DNA of 64,000 nucleotides from NCBI RefSeq assembly GCF_016801865.2, contig NC_068938.1, positions 111,414,141 through 111,478,140 on the forward strand, read 5' to 3'. Shown piece after piece: positions 18,656 to 32,100 of this stretch (its first letter is position 1; each line of letters opens with the position of its first letter). A model generated the notes under the pieces. That model saw nothing but the letters and a program-made list of their open reading frames with translations. It made no database searches and was not told the origin of the DNA. Origin of the DNA: Culex pipiens pallens (taxonomy: Eukaryota; Arthropoda; Insecta; Diptera; Culicidae). The translations under genes were made by a program, and so were the position numbers.

Positions 18656-21600
18656 ATGCCATTTCGGGACTGGAAAATCGTTCGGGTTTTGGCCGGAATC
18701 GCGATGCGAATCTGGGCCGCGTCCGGAGCTGCCCTGCTGGCCGCCTTCGTCATGTACATCGTGTACGGCGGCTTCTTTGCCTTTCTGCTGCTTCTGTTTG
18801 CCGTTTCCGGTAAGCTTCGCGGGTGCTTTGAATCTCTTTGTCCTGTATAAAACGATTCTGTTTCTTTTAGGAATTTTGTACCACGCGCAGGACAATCTGC
18901 TGTACCATCCGGATTTGCCGGCCAACTCGCGGATATTCGTGCCGGTTCCGTCGATGCACGGGCTGCCGTACGAAACGCTGCACCTGAAGACCCGCGAGGG
19001 CGTCTCGCTGCACGCTTTCTGGATTCGCCATCCGGGTGACAAGGGTCGGTACGTTCCGACGATCGTGTATTTTCACGGCAACGCCGGAAACATGGGCCAT
19101 CGGTTGCAGAATGCCGGCGGGTTCTTCCACACGCTTCAGTGCAACGTGCTGATGGTGGAGTACCGTGGGTACGGCCTGTCCGACGGAGCGCCCAGCGAGC
19201 GGGGCTTCTTCCTGGACGCGAAAACCATTCTCGATCATCTGTTCAGCCGGCACGACCTGGACCACAGCCAAATCGTGGTGTTTGGTCGTTCGCTGGGTGG
19301 TGCCGTGGCCATCGATCTCGCCGCGGACGCCGTGTACGGTTCCAAGCTGATGGGCCTAATCGTGGAGAACACTTTCACGAGCATTCCGGACATGGCCGTG
19401 GAGTTGATTCATCCGTGCGTCCAGTATCTGCCGCTGTGCTGCTACCGGAACAAATTTCTGTCCGTGCACAAGATCCAGTTTGTGTCGGCACCGACGCTGT
19501 TCGTTTCCGGCCTGGCCGACACCCTAGTGCCTCCGAAGATGATGACGATGCTGCACACGCGCTGCGGAAGTACCCGGAAGAACATGCTGCAGATTGTGGG
19601 CGGATCGCACAACGACACGTGGGCCATCAGCGGGTGAGTGGGATTGATGGAAATTTGTTCAATGATTTACGTCTGTTTGTCTGTGATTTTTGAGTGGTTT
19701 TGACAACTGAAGAGCAATATCATAAAAAAGCTCTATCATAAAATCAAATTCATTATGCCGCGACATAGACGGAGCGTTGAATAACATAGTTAGATGCACT
19801 CTAGGTACTTGACTTTCCCGTCGTCGGTGTTAGGGAAGCGTCAATTCTCTGCATTTTGAAAACATTCGATAGGTTATAAAAGAGGTTTGGATTGTCACAC
19901 AATTCACACACTTTGAACGCCTAGAACCGTGTAGGAACAGAGACTACCAGTCCAGTGGTTCTCAACCTTACTTCCATTTCCCCTTGGCTGGTCGATTACT
20001 GGTTGACTGGTCTCCTCTACCGGATGTTGTTCTGGACGACCAGCGGACGTTGCAGGTTTCGCACGGGCAGAGGCGATTACAGAAAAAATAAGGATCTCTT
20101 GTTTTGTATTCGGTATCCAGCAAAACCTCACCGAAATTCTCAATGTTCAAATTAAAAAGGAAATTCTAAAACATTAAAATTAAAAGCGATATTTTCAAAG
20201 CGATGTTTTCGTTTTTCTAACTGAAAAAAAAACTTTGAAAGCAAAAAAACATGGATAATTGAAACAATAAATAAAAACGATGTAAACGATAAGAATCTAG
20301 GAAAGTTCTAAAATCTTGATAGAACTCAATGTATCCTGTTAAATAAACTTACGAAATCACGAAAAAATGAAGCCTACTTTTAGGCGATTTAAGGAGCACA
20401 CGGGAAACAAATTGATTGTAGCCGGATGAATGTCTTATGTCACAAAAGTTTTTGCATAAACATTGGACAGATATGCACAAATGGACAGGGCAAAAGAAAC
20501 CGAAAAGCTACGATATCTATCTCGAGCCACAAAATATATGCGCCAGTATTCGAAGCTCAACTTGACAACTTGTCGACTTGGCGACGAAGTGTCGAAAATC
20601 GATGCAGTGTGTTTTTTTTTGCGATTTTCCGTTGAAAAATCATGCTGAATTGTAGGGGAAATATACCCTTTCTAATCAAACACCTATCTTCGCCATATGG
20701 AGAGTTTGATGCTCGATTAAAGTTCCAAAAATACTATTTGGGCTATAAACTTGCCAGCAACAGCACCGCCTCGAGTAAGCACGCAAATTTATGCAACATA
20801 CTGGCCAAAAAGATCAAATTTAATGCACTTTTGATCATAATTTCTATTTTGCGAGAACATTTCTCATCATTTTGGTGGCACACACATCCACACGCAAGAT
20901 CAGAGGTTTACTGCTAAACGAAAGTCGCCATCAACATCTTTTCTCTTGCGCTAACGACTTCAAAGCGCTTAAGATATAAAATTGCTTCCAACTACCGGCA
21001 ACATGTTCTTTTGACCATTAGTTAGTCACTCACTTGAAAAATAATCCCGAAAAATGTAAATAATTAGCAAGCACCATCAAAAAAACAAACGCGCTGAGTC
21101 TTCTGACGTTTGAATTTTTGAATACCCATTCCAATCGAAGGCTGAAGAAAACCGAGCGAGAAGCGAAGGCAAATAAAGAACAAAGGGTGGCCACCAACAC
21201 CACCAACATGCTGGTGCAGCGCCTGTTGGAGTGAGCAAGTGCTGCCAGGAAACTTTCGCTATAAATGCTACTTTTTGTGAGTGTTCGCTTAAAATTTCAT
21301 CAATTTTGGCAGCACTAAGCAGAGCCAAAAGAGCGCTGGAAGAGAAAAAGAACTAAGCTGAAAATAGAAAAATGGGCGTGGCCCAATGCACTCGACTGAT
21401 TAGAATGCATTTTTGATTTTTTTTTTAATGATTGTAAAAGGAATAGCATAATTTTTAATAAAAGTGAAAATAAACAGAATTGTTCACAGAAAGTTGCTCT
21501 ACTCGTTGGTGTACTTGGTTTTTGTGAATTTCAAGGAACAATCCAGATTATCCAGCATCATTCAAACACGACCTAATATTTACGAAGATGAAAATGGCGT

Positions 21601-24600
21601 CCAGCCATAAAGTAAAACCTATACCTTTCTTTAGTAAGAAAGGCAAAAAGTAAATCGTTCTAAAAATTGATGGGCATTACCGATAGATGTCAAATTTGTT
21701 TCAGATGCTCAGTCATGGTCTGTACTATGAATGTAGAAAGAAATTTCGGTTAAAATTAGAAACGAAAAATGTTGGCGAAGGTCACCAGGTTTGGGCTTTT
21801 TTCCCTTTTTTAGGGATTTTTTTTTCTTATGACAGGTTAATCAAATGGCTCTAACTCCAGAACCAAATTATGAATCTTGATGAAAATTTGGGAGGATTTA
21901 AGTACGTAAAATGAAATTTTAGAGATAAATAAAAGATATGAAAATGAAAAATTTTGACCATATTTTCAAACTGTGTAATTCGTTGAAAAGTCTTGACACA
22001 TCCAAAAACAGATTGATATTTCTAAATTCGACCTCAAAAAGGTTCGGGTTCAGCACACCAGCTTTCAAATGCATTTGGAATAATCAAAAATGAAAATAGG
22101 GGAGCCGAGGACTTCGCGACACAAAATTTTACCACACACGGACATCACTCGAACTCCATGGATTTTTCTCTCTCAAAATTCGAGGATTGGAGATAGACGA
22201 GTTCTGTCAAGGTGAATCGATAGAGCGTCAAAAATCGAAGCTGTATGATTTTTTTTAGCGATTTTTCCGATGAAAATTCATGCTGAATTGTAATATTTAC
22301 GAAGATGGAAATGATGTCCAGCCATATAGTAAATCCTATACCTTTCTTTAGTAAGAAAGGCAAAAACACACAAAAATATGTTGATTCCGTTAAAATCGAA
22401 AATTAATAAAACCGACTTACAGTTGAGCATAAACCCAACCAATTACACTTTTCTGAAGTGATTTGTATTCTCAATGGGCCCAAAAAATAATTTCAGATAG
22501 AATTCATCAAACTATAATTTAATATCAAAAACATTGCAGTTTTTGGAAAAGAGGGTGTGCAATTTTATCAGAATATCTCCCAAATTTCTAATAAAACCTT
22601 TACATCTTTTTTCCCTTATTTCCAATCACTTTGCTTGCTTCAGGAATAATGTCCCTGCATTTTTTCCCTTAAGAAATGATATGATCTGAACCATTCGTTA
22701 AGTCCATGAGCAACTCTCTACAAAATCGGCCGATTTCGACCATTTTTATTTTTTGTATTTTTTTATTTGACTTAAACTTTGTGGGGGCCTTCCCTATGAC
22801 CAAATAAGCTATTTTGCGTCGTTGGTTCACCCATACAAGTCTCCATGCCATTTTGGCTGTCCATACAAAAATGGTGTGTAAATATTCAAACAGCTGTAAC
22901 TTTTGAGTGAATTTTCTGATCAATTTGGTGTCTTCGGCAAAGTTGTAGGTATTGTTGAGGACTTTTGAGAAAAAATAGGTACACGGAAAAAAAATTTTGC
23001 CGATTTTTTTATCAACTTTTTTTTTCACTAAAACTCAATTTCCCAAAATAAGTATTTTTTGATTTTCGAGATTTTTTGATATGTTTTAGGGGACAAAAAT
23101 CCGCAACTTTTGAGCCATAGAGAAACATGGTCAAAAAATCTGCCGCCGAGTTATGATTTTTTGAAACAAACAGTGATTTTTAGAAAAAAATCGAAGTTTC
23201 ATGCAAAAACAAGTTTGAAATTATTTTTTAATGCAAAATTGAATTTGCAATCGAAAAGTATTTTACAGATTTTTTTGATAAATAGCTCCGTTTTCAAGAT
23301 ATAGCCACCGAAAGTTTGATTTTAGCGAAATATTTGCAGTTTTTCAATTTTTAAAAATAGTGACCATGAGTGACCATTTCTAAAAATATTTTTTTTTTAG
23401 AAGTTCAGAAAATTTGCTATAAAATTGTCTAAGAGACATTGAAGATTGGACCTCGGGTTGCTGAGATAGAGCCGCTTTAAAAAAAGAAACACGAAAATTG
23501 AAGTTTTCTTAATCTCACCAAAATAACCCACCATTTTCTAATGACAATATCTCAGCAACCAATGGACCGATTATCAATGTTAATACATGAAACATTCGTG
23601 AAATTTTCCGATCTTTTCGAAAAAAATATTTTGAAAATTTTTAAATTAAGACTAACATTTTAAAATGGTCAAACATTGAATATTACGCTCATTTAAAATG
23701 CTAGTCTTGATTTAATTTTTTTCAAAATATTTTTTTCGAAGAGATTGGAAAATTTCACGAATGTTTCATATTTTAACATTGAAAATCGGACCATTAGCTG
23801 TTAGATTAGTTGTCGTCATTAGAAAATGGTGGAATGTTTTGTTGAGACTTAGAAAACTTCAATTTTCGTGTTTCTTTTTCTTAAAGCGGTTCTATCTCAG
23901 CAACCCGAGGTCCAATCTTCAATGTCTCTTAGACAATTTTATAGCAAATTTTCTGAACATTTCTAAAAAAATATTTTTAGAAACGGTCACTCATGGTCAC
24001 TATTTTTAAAAATTGAAAAACTGCAAATATTTCACTAAAATGGATCTTTCGGTGGCTATATCTTGAAAACGGAACCCTTTGTCAAAAAGTACTTTTCGAT
24101 TGCAAATTCAATTTTGCATTAAAAGTAATGTCAAATTTGTTTTTGTTTAAAATTTAGATTTTTTCCACAGATCACTATTTTTCAAAAATTCATAACTCGG
24201 CGGCAGATTTTTTGACCATGTTTCTGTATGGCTCAAAAGTTGCGGATTCTAAATTGAATTAGGTGAAATTCCATTCCATAGGAAAAAAGTTCAAAAGGGA
24301 TTCATGCACAAACCACTTGGACACTTTTTTTGAAATCTCAACGCCCCCTCCCCTCACAAAACGGGCTTTTATGGCCTAAAATGTTGCTAAGGTAACAGCC
24401 ATCACAACCTTTGACACTTATTTGATTTATTCTCTGACATTTTTGAATTTGATAATTCGTAAATTGATTGAAAATTGATAGAAAAATGGCTTTGTTTACA
24501 ACTGGCTCATAGAACTTTTTAGAATCTAACCCGAGATTTTGAGGTTTTTAACGATTTGAAGTTTGGGACACATAAAAAAAATAGACGCAAAACTAGAAAA

Positions 24601-26072
24601 CTATAGGGGAGTGTGGGGTGATTTGGACACCCTAAGGAAATTGCTCTGCCACGGGCTGTATGGATATTTTAAAGGAATGTGGATGACACCAGAGGATAAT
24701 AGAGACCATATTTTATGGAAAAATGTCATTTATTTTGATAAATTTTGATGAAAAACCCATTTTTATCGCAAAAATTTAAAGGTGTCCAAATTACCCCCAC
24801 ATTTTTGTGTGGGGGTAATATGAACAAACCTATGGGGTAATTTGGACATGCCTTGTGGGGTAATATGTACACCTTTTTTTGGGTAATTTGGACACACGTT
24901 GAAGAATAAGTTTAACATTTGATTTTTGAGCATGTTTTATATCGTTCAACCTTGTAATTGCTTTTTATTTTTAAGTTTTTTTTTGTTCACAATATTTCAT
25001 AAAAGGTTTAAATAATGATGTTGTGATAGAATAATAATTCGTAGCCCTTTAAATTTGAATATTATTGTAAACCAGCATAAATAAATAAGAAATGAGCAAT
25101 TCTCTACGAAATCGGTCTTTTTTCTTCAATTTTAATTTTTGTATTTTTTAATCCGGCTGAAACTTTTTTGGTGCCTTCGGTATGCCCAAAGAAGCCATTT
25201 TGCATCATTAGTTTGTCCATATAATTTTCCATACAAATTCGGCAGCTGTCCATACAAAAATGATGTATGAAAATTCAAAAATCTGTATCTTTTGAAGGAA
25301 TTTTTTGATCGATTTGGTGTCTTCGGCAAAGTTGTAGGTATGGATACGGACTACACTGGAAAAAATAATACACGGTAAAAAAAAATTTGGTGATTTTTTT
25401 ATTTAACTTTTTATCACTAAAACTTGATTTACAAAAAAACACTATTTTTAATTTTTTTTATTTTTTGATATGTTTTAGAAGACATAAAATGCCAACTTTT
25501 CAGAAATTTCCAGGTTGTGCAAAAAATCACTGACCGAGTTATGAATTTTTTAATCAATACTGATTTTTTCAAAAAATCGAAATTTTGGTCGTAAAAATTT
25601 TTCAACTTCATTTTTCGATGTAAAATCAAATTTGCAATCAAAAAGTACTTTACTAAAATTTTGATAAAGTGCACCGTTTTCAAGTTATAGCCATATTTAA
25701 GTGACTTTTTTGAAAATAGTCGCAGTTTTTCATTTTTTTAAATTAGTGCACATGTTTGCCCAGTTTTGAAAAAAATATTTTTGAAAAGCTGAGAAAATTC
25801 TCTATATTTTGCTTATTCGGACTATGTTGATACGACCTTTAGTTGCTGAGATATTGCAATGCAAAGGTTTAAAAACAGGAAAATTGATGTTTTCTAAGTT
25901 TCACCCAAACAACCCACCATTTTCTATCGTCAATATCTCAGCAACTAATGGTCCGATTTTCAATGTTAATATATGAAACAATTGTGAAATTTTCCGATCT
26001 TTTCGAAAAAAATATTTTTGGAATTTTCAAATCAAGACAAACATTTTAAAAGGGCGTAATATTGAATGTTTG

Positions 26073-26119
<47 letters not shown>

Positions 26120-29100
26120 TCTGAGTCAGTTCCTGGTATAACTAGTGATCAGAATTTATTGTTTTATATCTATAAGGTATAAATTCAAATTTTGCTAAAT
26201 AACATAGTGAAATTTTAAAATTGATAAATTGATCTTAGAAGGTTAGTCATTTCGAGTAAATTATTAAATAATTTCAAAAACTCTCTGCGATGAAAGTCTG
26301 AGTTTGTTCCTGGTCAAACTAGTGATCAGAAATTATTGTTTTATATCTATAAGGTATAAATTCAAATTTTGCTAAATAACATAGTGAAATTTTAAAATTG
26401 ATAAATTGATCTCAGAAGGTTAGTCATTTCGAGTAAATTATTAAATAATTTCAAAAACTCTCTGCGATGGAAGTCTGAGTTTGTTCCTGGTCAAACTAGT
26501 GATCAGAAATTATTGTTTTATATCCCTGAAGCATAAATTAAAATTTGCAAAATTGAGGAATGAAACTTAAAATTAATAAAAAAGATCTGAGAAGGTTAGT
26601 CACTTCTAGTAAATTATTAAATAATTTCAAAAACTCTCTGCGATGGAAGTCTGAGTTTGTTCCTGGTCAAACTAGTGATCAGAAATTATTGTTTTATATC
26701 CCTGAAGCATAAATTAAAATTTGCAAAATTGAGGAATGAAACTTAAAATTAATAAAAAAGATCTGAGAAGGTTAGTCACTTCTAGTAAATTATTAAATAA
26801 TTTTAAAAATTATCTGCGATGGCAGTCTGAGTCAGTTCTTGGTATAACTAGTGATCAGAATTTATTGTTTTATATCTATAAGGTATAAATTCAAATTTTG
26901 CTAAATAACATAGTGAAATTTTAAAATTGATAAATTGATCTTAGAAGGTTAGTCATTTCGAGTAAATTATTAAATAATTTCAAAAACTCTCTGCGATGAA
27001 AGTCTGAGTTTGTTCCTGGTCAAACTAGTGATCAGAAATTATTGTTTTATATCCCTGAAGCATAAATTAAAATTTGCAAAATTGAGGAATGAAACTTAAA
27101 ATTAATAAAAAAGATCTGAGAAGGTTAGTCACTTCTAGTAAATTATTAAATAATTTCAAAAACTCTCTGCGATGGAAGTCTGAGTTTGTTCCTGGTCAAA
27201 CTAGTGATCAGAAATTATTGTTTTATATCCCTGAAGCATAAATTAAAATTTGCAAAATTGAGGAATGAAACTTAAAATTAATAAAAAAGATCTGAGAAGG
27301 TTAGTCACTTCTAGTAAATTATTAAATAATTTTAAAAATTATCTGCGATGGCAGTCTGAGTCAGTTCCTGGTATAACTAGTGATCAGAATTTATTGTTTT
27401 ATATCTATAAGGTATAAATTCAAATTTTGCTAAATAACATAGTGAAATTTTAAAATTGATAAATTGATCTTAGAAGGTTAGTCATTTCGAGTAAATTATT
27501 AAATAATTTCAAAAACTCTCTGCGATGGAAGTCTGAGTTTGTTCCTGGTCAAACTAGTGATCAGAAATTATTGTTTTATATCCCTGAAGCATAAATTAAA
27601 ATTTGCCAAATTGAGGAATGAAACTTAAAATTAATAAAAAAGATCTGAGAAGGTTAGTCACTTCTAGTAAATTATTAAATAATTTCAAAAACTCTCTGCG
27701 ATGGAAGTCTGAGTTTGTTCCTGGTCAAACTAGTGATCAGAAATTATTGTTTTATATCCCTGAAGCATAAATTAAAATTTGCAAAATTGAGGAATGAAAC
27801 TTAAAATTAATAAAAAAGATCTGAGAAGGTTAGTCACTTCTAGTAAATTATTAAATAATTTTAAAAATTATCTGCGATGGCAGTCTGAGTCAGTTCCTGG
27901 TATAACTAGTGATCAGAATTTATTGTTTTATATCTATAAGGTATAAATTCAAATTTTGCTAAATAACATAGTGAAATTTTAAAATTGATAAATTGATCTC
28001 AGAAGGTTAGTCATTTCGAGTAAATTATTAAATAATTTCAAAAACTCTCTGCGATGGAAGTCTGAGTTTGTTCCTGGTCAAACTAGTGATCAGAAATTAT
28101 TGTTTTATATCCCTGAAGCATAAATTAAAATTTGCAAAATTGAGGAATGAAACTTAAAATTAATAAAAAAGATCTGAGAAGGTTAGTCACTTCTAGTAAA
28201 TTATTAAATAATTTCAAAAACTCTCTGCGATGGAAGTCTGAGTTTGTTCCTGGTCAAACTAGTGATCAGAAATTATTGTTTTATATCCCTGAAGCATAAA
28301 TTAAAATTTGCAAAATTGAGGAATGAAACTTAAAATTAATAAAAAAGATCTGAGAAGGTTAGTCACTTCTAGTAAATTATTAAATAATTTCAAAAACTCT
28401 CTGCGATGGAAGTCTGAGTTTGTTCCTGGTCAAACTAGTGATCAGAAATTATTGTTTTATATCCCTGAAGCATAAATTAAAATTTGCAAAATTGAGGAAT
28501 GAAACTTAAAATTAATAAAAAAGATCTGAGAAGGTTAGTCACTTCTAGTAAATTATTAAATAATTTTAAAAATTATCTGCGATGGCAGTCTGAGTCAGTT
28601 CTTGGTATAACTAGTGATCAGAATTTATTGTTTTATATCTATAAGGTATAAATTCAAATTTTGCTAAATAACATAGTGAAATTTTAAAATTGATAAATTG
28701 ATCTTAGAAGGTTAGTCATTTCGAGTAAATTATTAAATAATTTCAAAAACTCTCTGCGATGAAAGTCTGAGTTTGTTCCTGGTCAAACTAGTGATCAGAA
28801 ATTATTGTTTTATATCCCTGAAGCATAAATTAAAATTTGCAAAATTGAGGAATGAAACTTAAAATTAATAAAAAAGATCTGAGAAGGTTAGTCACTTCTA
28901 GTAAATTATTAAATAATTTCAAAAACTCTCTGCGATGGAAGTCTGAGTTTGTTCCTGGTCAAACTAGTGATCAGAAATTATTGTTTTATATCCCTGAAGC
29001 ATAAATTAAAATTTGCAAAATTGAGGAATGAAACTTAAAATTAATAAAAAAGATCTGAGAAGGTTAGTCACTTCTAGTAAATTATTAAATAATTTTAAAA

Positions 29101-32100
29101 ATTATCTGCGATGGCAGTCTGAGTCAGTTCCTGGTATAACTAGTGATCAGAATTTATTGTTTTATATCTATAAGGTATAAATTCAAATTTTGCTAAATAA
29201 CATAGTGAAATTTTAAAATTGATAAATTGATCTTAGAAGGTTAGTCATTTCGAGTAAATTATTAAATAATTTCAAAAACTCTCTGCGATGGAAGTCTGAG
29301 TTTGTTCCTGGTCAAACTAGTGATCAGAAATTATTGTTTTATATCCCTGAAGCATAAATTAAAATTTGCCAAATTGAGGAATGAAACTTAAAATTAATAA
29401 AAAAGATCTGAGAAGGTTAGTCACTTCTAGTAAATTATTAAATAATTTCAAAAACTCTCTGCGATGGAAGTCTGAGTTTGTTCCTGGTCAAACTAGTGAT
29501 CAGAAATTATTGTTTTATATCCCTGAAGCATAAATTAAAATTTGCAAAATTGAGGAATGAAACTTAAAATTAATAAAAAAGATCTGAGAAGGTTAGTCAC
29601 TTCTAGTAAATTATTAAATAATTTCAAAAACTCTCTGCGATGGAAGTCTGAGTTTGTTCCTGGTCAAACTAGTGATCAGAAATTATTGTTTTATATCCCT
29701 GAAGCATAAATTAAAATTTGCAAAATTGAGGAATGAAACTTAAAATTAATAAAAAAGATCTGAGAAGGTTAGTCACTTCTAGTAAATTATTAAATAATTT
29801 TAAAAATTATCTGCGATGGCAGTCTGAGTCAGTTCTTGGTATAACTAGTGATCAGAATTTATTGTTTTATATCTATAAGGTATAAATTCAAATTTTGCTA
29901 AATAACATAGTGAAATTTTAAAATTGATAAATTGATCTTAGAAGGTTAGTCATTTCGAGTAAATTATTAAATAATTTCAAAAACTCTCTGCGATGAAAGT
30001 CTGAGTTTGTTCCTGGTCAAACTAGTGATCAGAAATTATTGTTTTATATCCCTGAAGCATAAATTAAAATTTGCAAAATTGAGGAATGAAACTTAAAATT
30101 AATAAAAAAGATCTGAGAAGGTTAGTCACTTCTAGTAAATTATTAAATAATTTCAAAAACTCTCTGCGATGGAAGTCTGAGTTTGTTCCTGGTCAAACTA
30201 GTGATCAGAAATTATTGTTTTATATCCCTGAAGCATAAATTAAAATTTGCAAAATTGAGGAATGAAACTTAAAATTAATAAAAAAGATCTGAGAAGGTTA
30301 GTCACTTCTAGTAAATTATTAAATAATTTCAAAAACTCTCTGCGATGGAAGTCTGAGTTTGTTCCTGGTCAAACTAGTGATCAGAAATTATTGTTTTATA
30401 TCCCTGAAGCATAAATTAAAATTTGCAAAATTGAGGAATGAAACTTAAAATTAATAAAAAAGATCTGAGAAGGTTAGTCACTTCTAGTAAATTATTAAAT
30501 AATTTTAAAAATTATCTGCGATGGCAGTCTGAGTCAGTTCTTGGTATAACTAGTGATCAGAATTTATTGTTTTATATCTATAAGGTATAAATTCAAATTT
30601 TGCTAAATAACATAGTGAAATTTTAAAATTGATAAATTGATCTTAGAAGGTTAGTCATTTCGAGTAAATTATTAAATAATTTCAAAAACTCTCTGCGATG
30701 AAAGTCTGAGTTTGTTCCTGGTCAAACTAGTGATCAGAAATTATTGTTTTATATCCCTGAAGCATAAATTAAAATTTGCAAAATTGAGGAATGAAACTTA
30801 AAATTAATAAAAAAGATCTGAGAAGGTTAGTCACTTCTAGTAAATTATTAAATAATTTCAAAAACTCTCTGCGATGGAAGTCTGAGTTTGTTCCTGGTCA
30901 AACTAGTGATCAGAAATTATTGTTTTATATCCCTGAAGCATAAATTAAAATTTGCAAAATTGAGGAATGAAACTTAAAATTAATAAAAAAGATCTGAGAA
31001 GGTTAGTCACTTCTAGTAAATTATTAAATAATTTTAAAAATTATCTGCGATGGCAGTCTGAGTCAGTTCCTGGTATAACTAGTGATCAGAATTTATTGTT
31101 TTATATCTATAAGGTATAAATTCAAATTTTGCTAAATAACATAGTGAAATTTTAAAATTGATAAATTGATCTTAGAAGGTTAGTCATTTCGAGTAAATTA
31201 TTAAATAATTTCAAAAACTCTCTGCGATGGAAGTCTGAGTTTGTTCCTGGTCAAACTAGTGATCAGAAATTATTGTTTTATATCCCTGAAGCATAAATTA
31301 AAATTTGCCAAATTGAGGAATGAAACTTAAAATTAATAAAAAAGATCTGAGAAGGTTAGTCACTTCTAGTAAATTATTAAATAATTTCAAAAACTCTCTG
31401 CGATGGAAGTCTGAGTTTGTTCCTGGTCAAACTAGTGATCAGAAATTATTGTTTTATATCCCTGAAGCATAAATTAAAATTTGCAAAATTGAGGAATGAA
31501 ACTTAAAATTAATAAAAAAGATCTGAGAAGGTTAGTCACTTCTAGTAAATTATTAAATAATTTCAAAAACTCTCTGCGATGGAAGTCTGAGTTTGTTCCT
31601 GGTCAAACTAGTGATCAGAAATTATTGTTTTATATCCCTGAAGCATAAATTAAAATTTGCAAAATTGAGGAATGAAACTTAAAATTAATAAAAAAGATCT
31701 GAGAAGGTTAGTCACTTCTAGTAAATTATTAAATAATTTTAAAAATTATCTGCGATGGCAGTCTGAGTCAGTTCTTGGTATAACTAGTGATCAGAATTTA
31801 TTGTTTTATATCTATAAGGTATAAATTCAAATTTTGCTAAATAACATAGTGAAATTTTAAAATTGATAAATTGATCTTAGAAGGTTAGTCATTTCGAGTA
31901 AATTATTAAATAATTTCAAAAACTCTCTGCGATGAAAGTCTGAGTTTGTTCCTGGTCAAACTAGTGATCAGAAATTATTGTTTTATATCCCTGAAGCATA
32001 AATTAAAATTTGCAAAATTGAGGAATGAAACTTAAAATTAATAAAAAAGATCTGAGAAGGTTAGTCACTTCTAGTAAATTATTAAATAATTTCAAAAACT

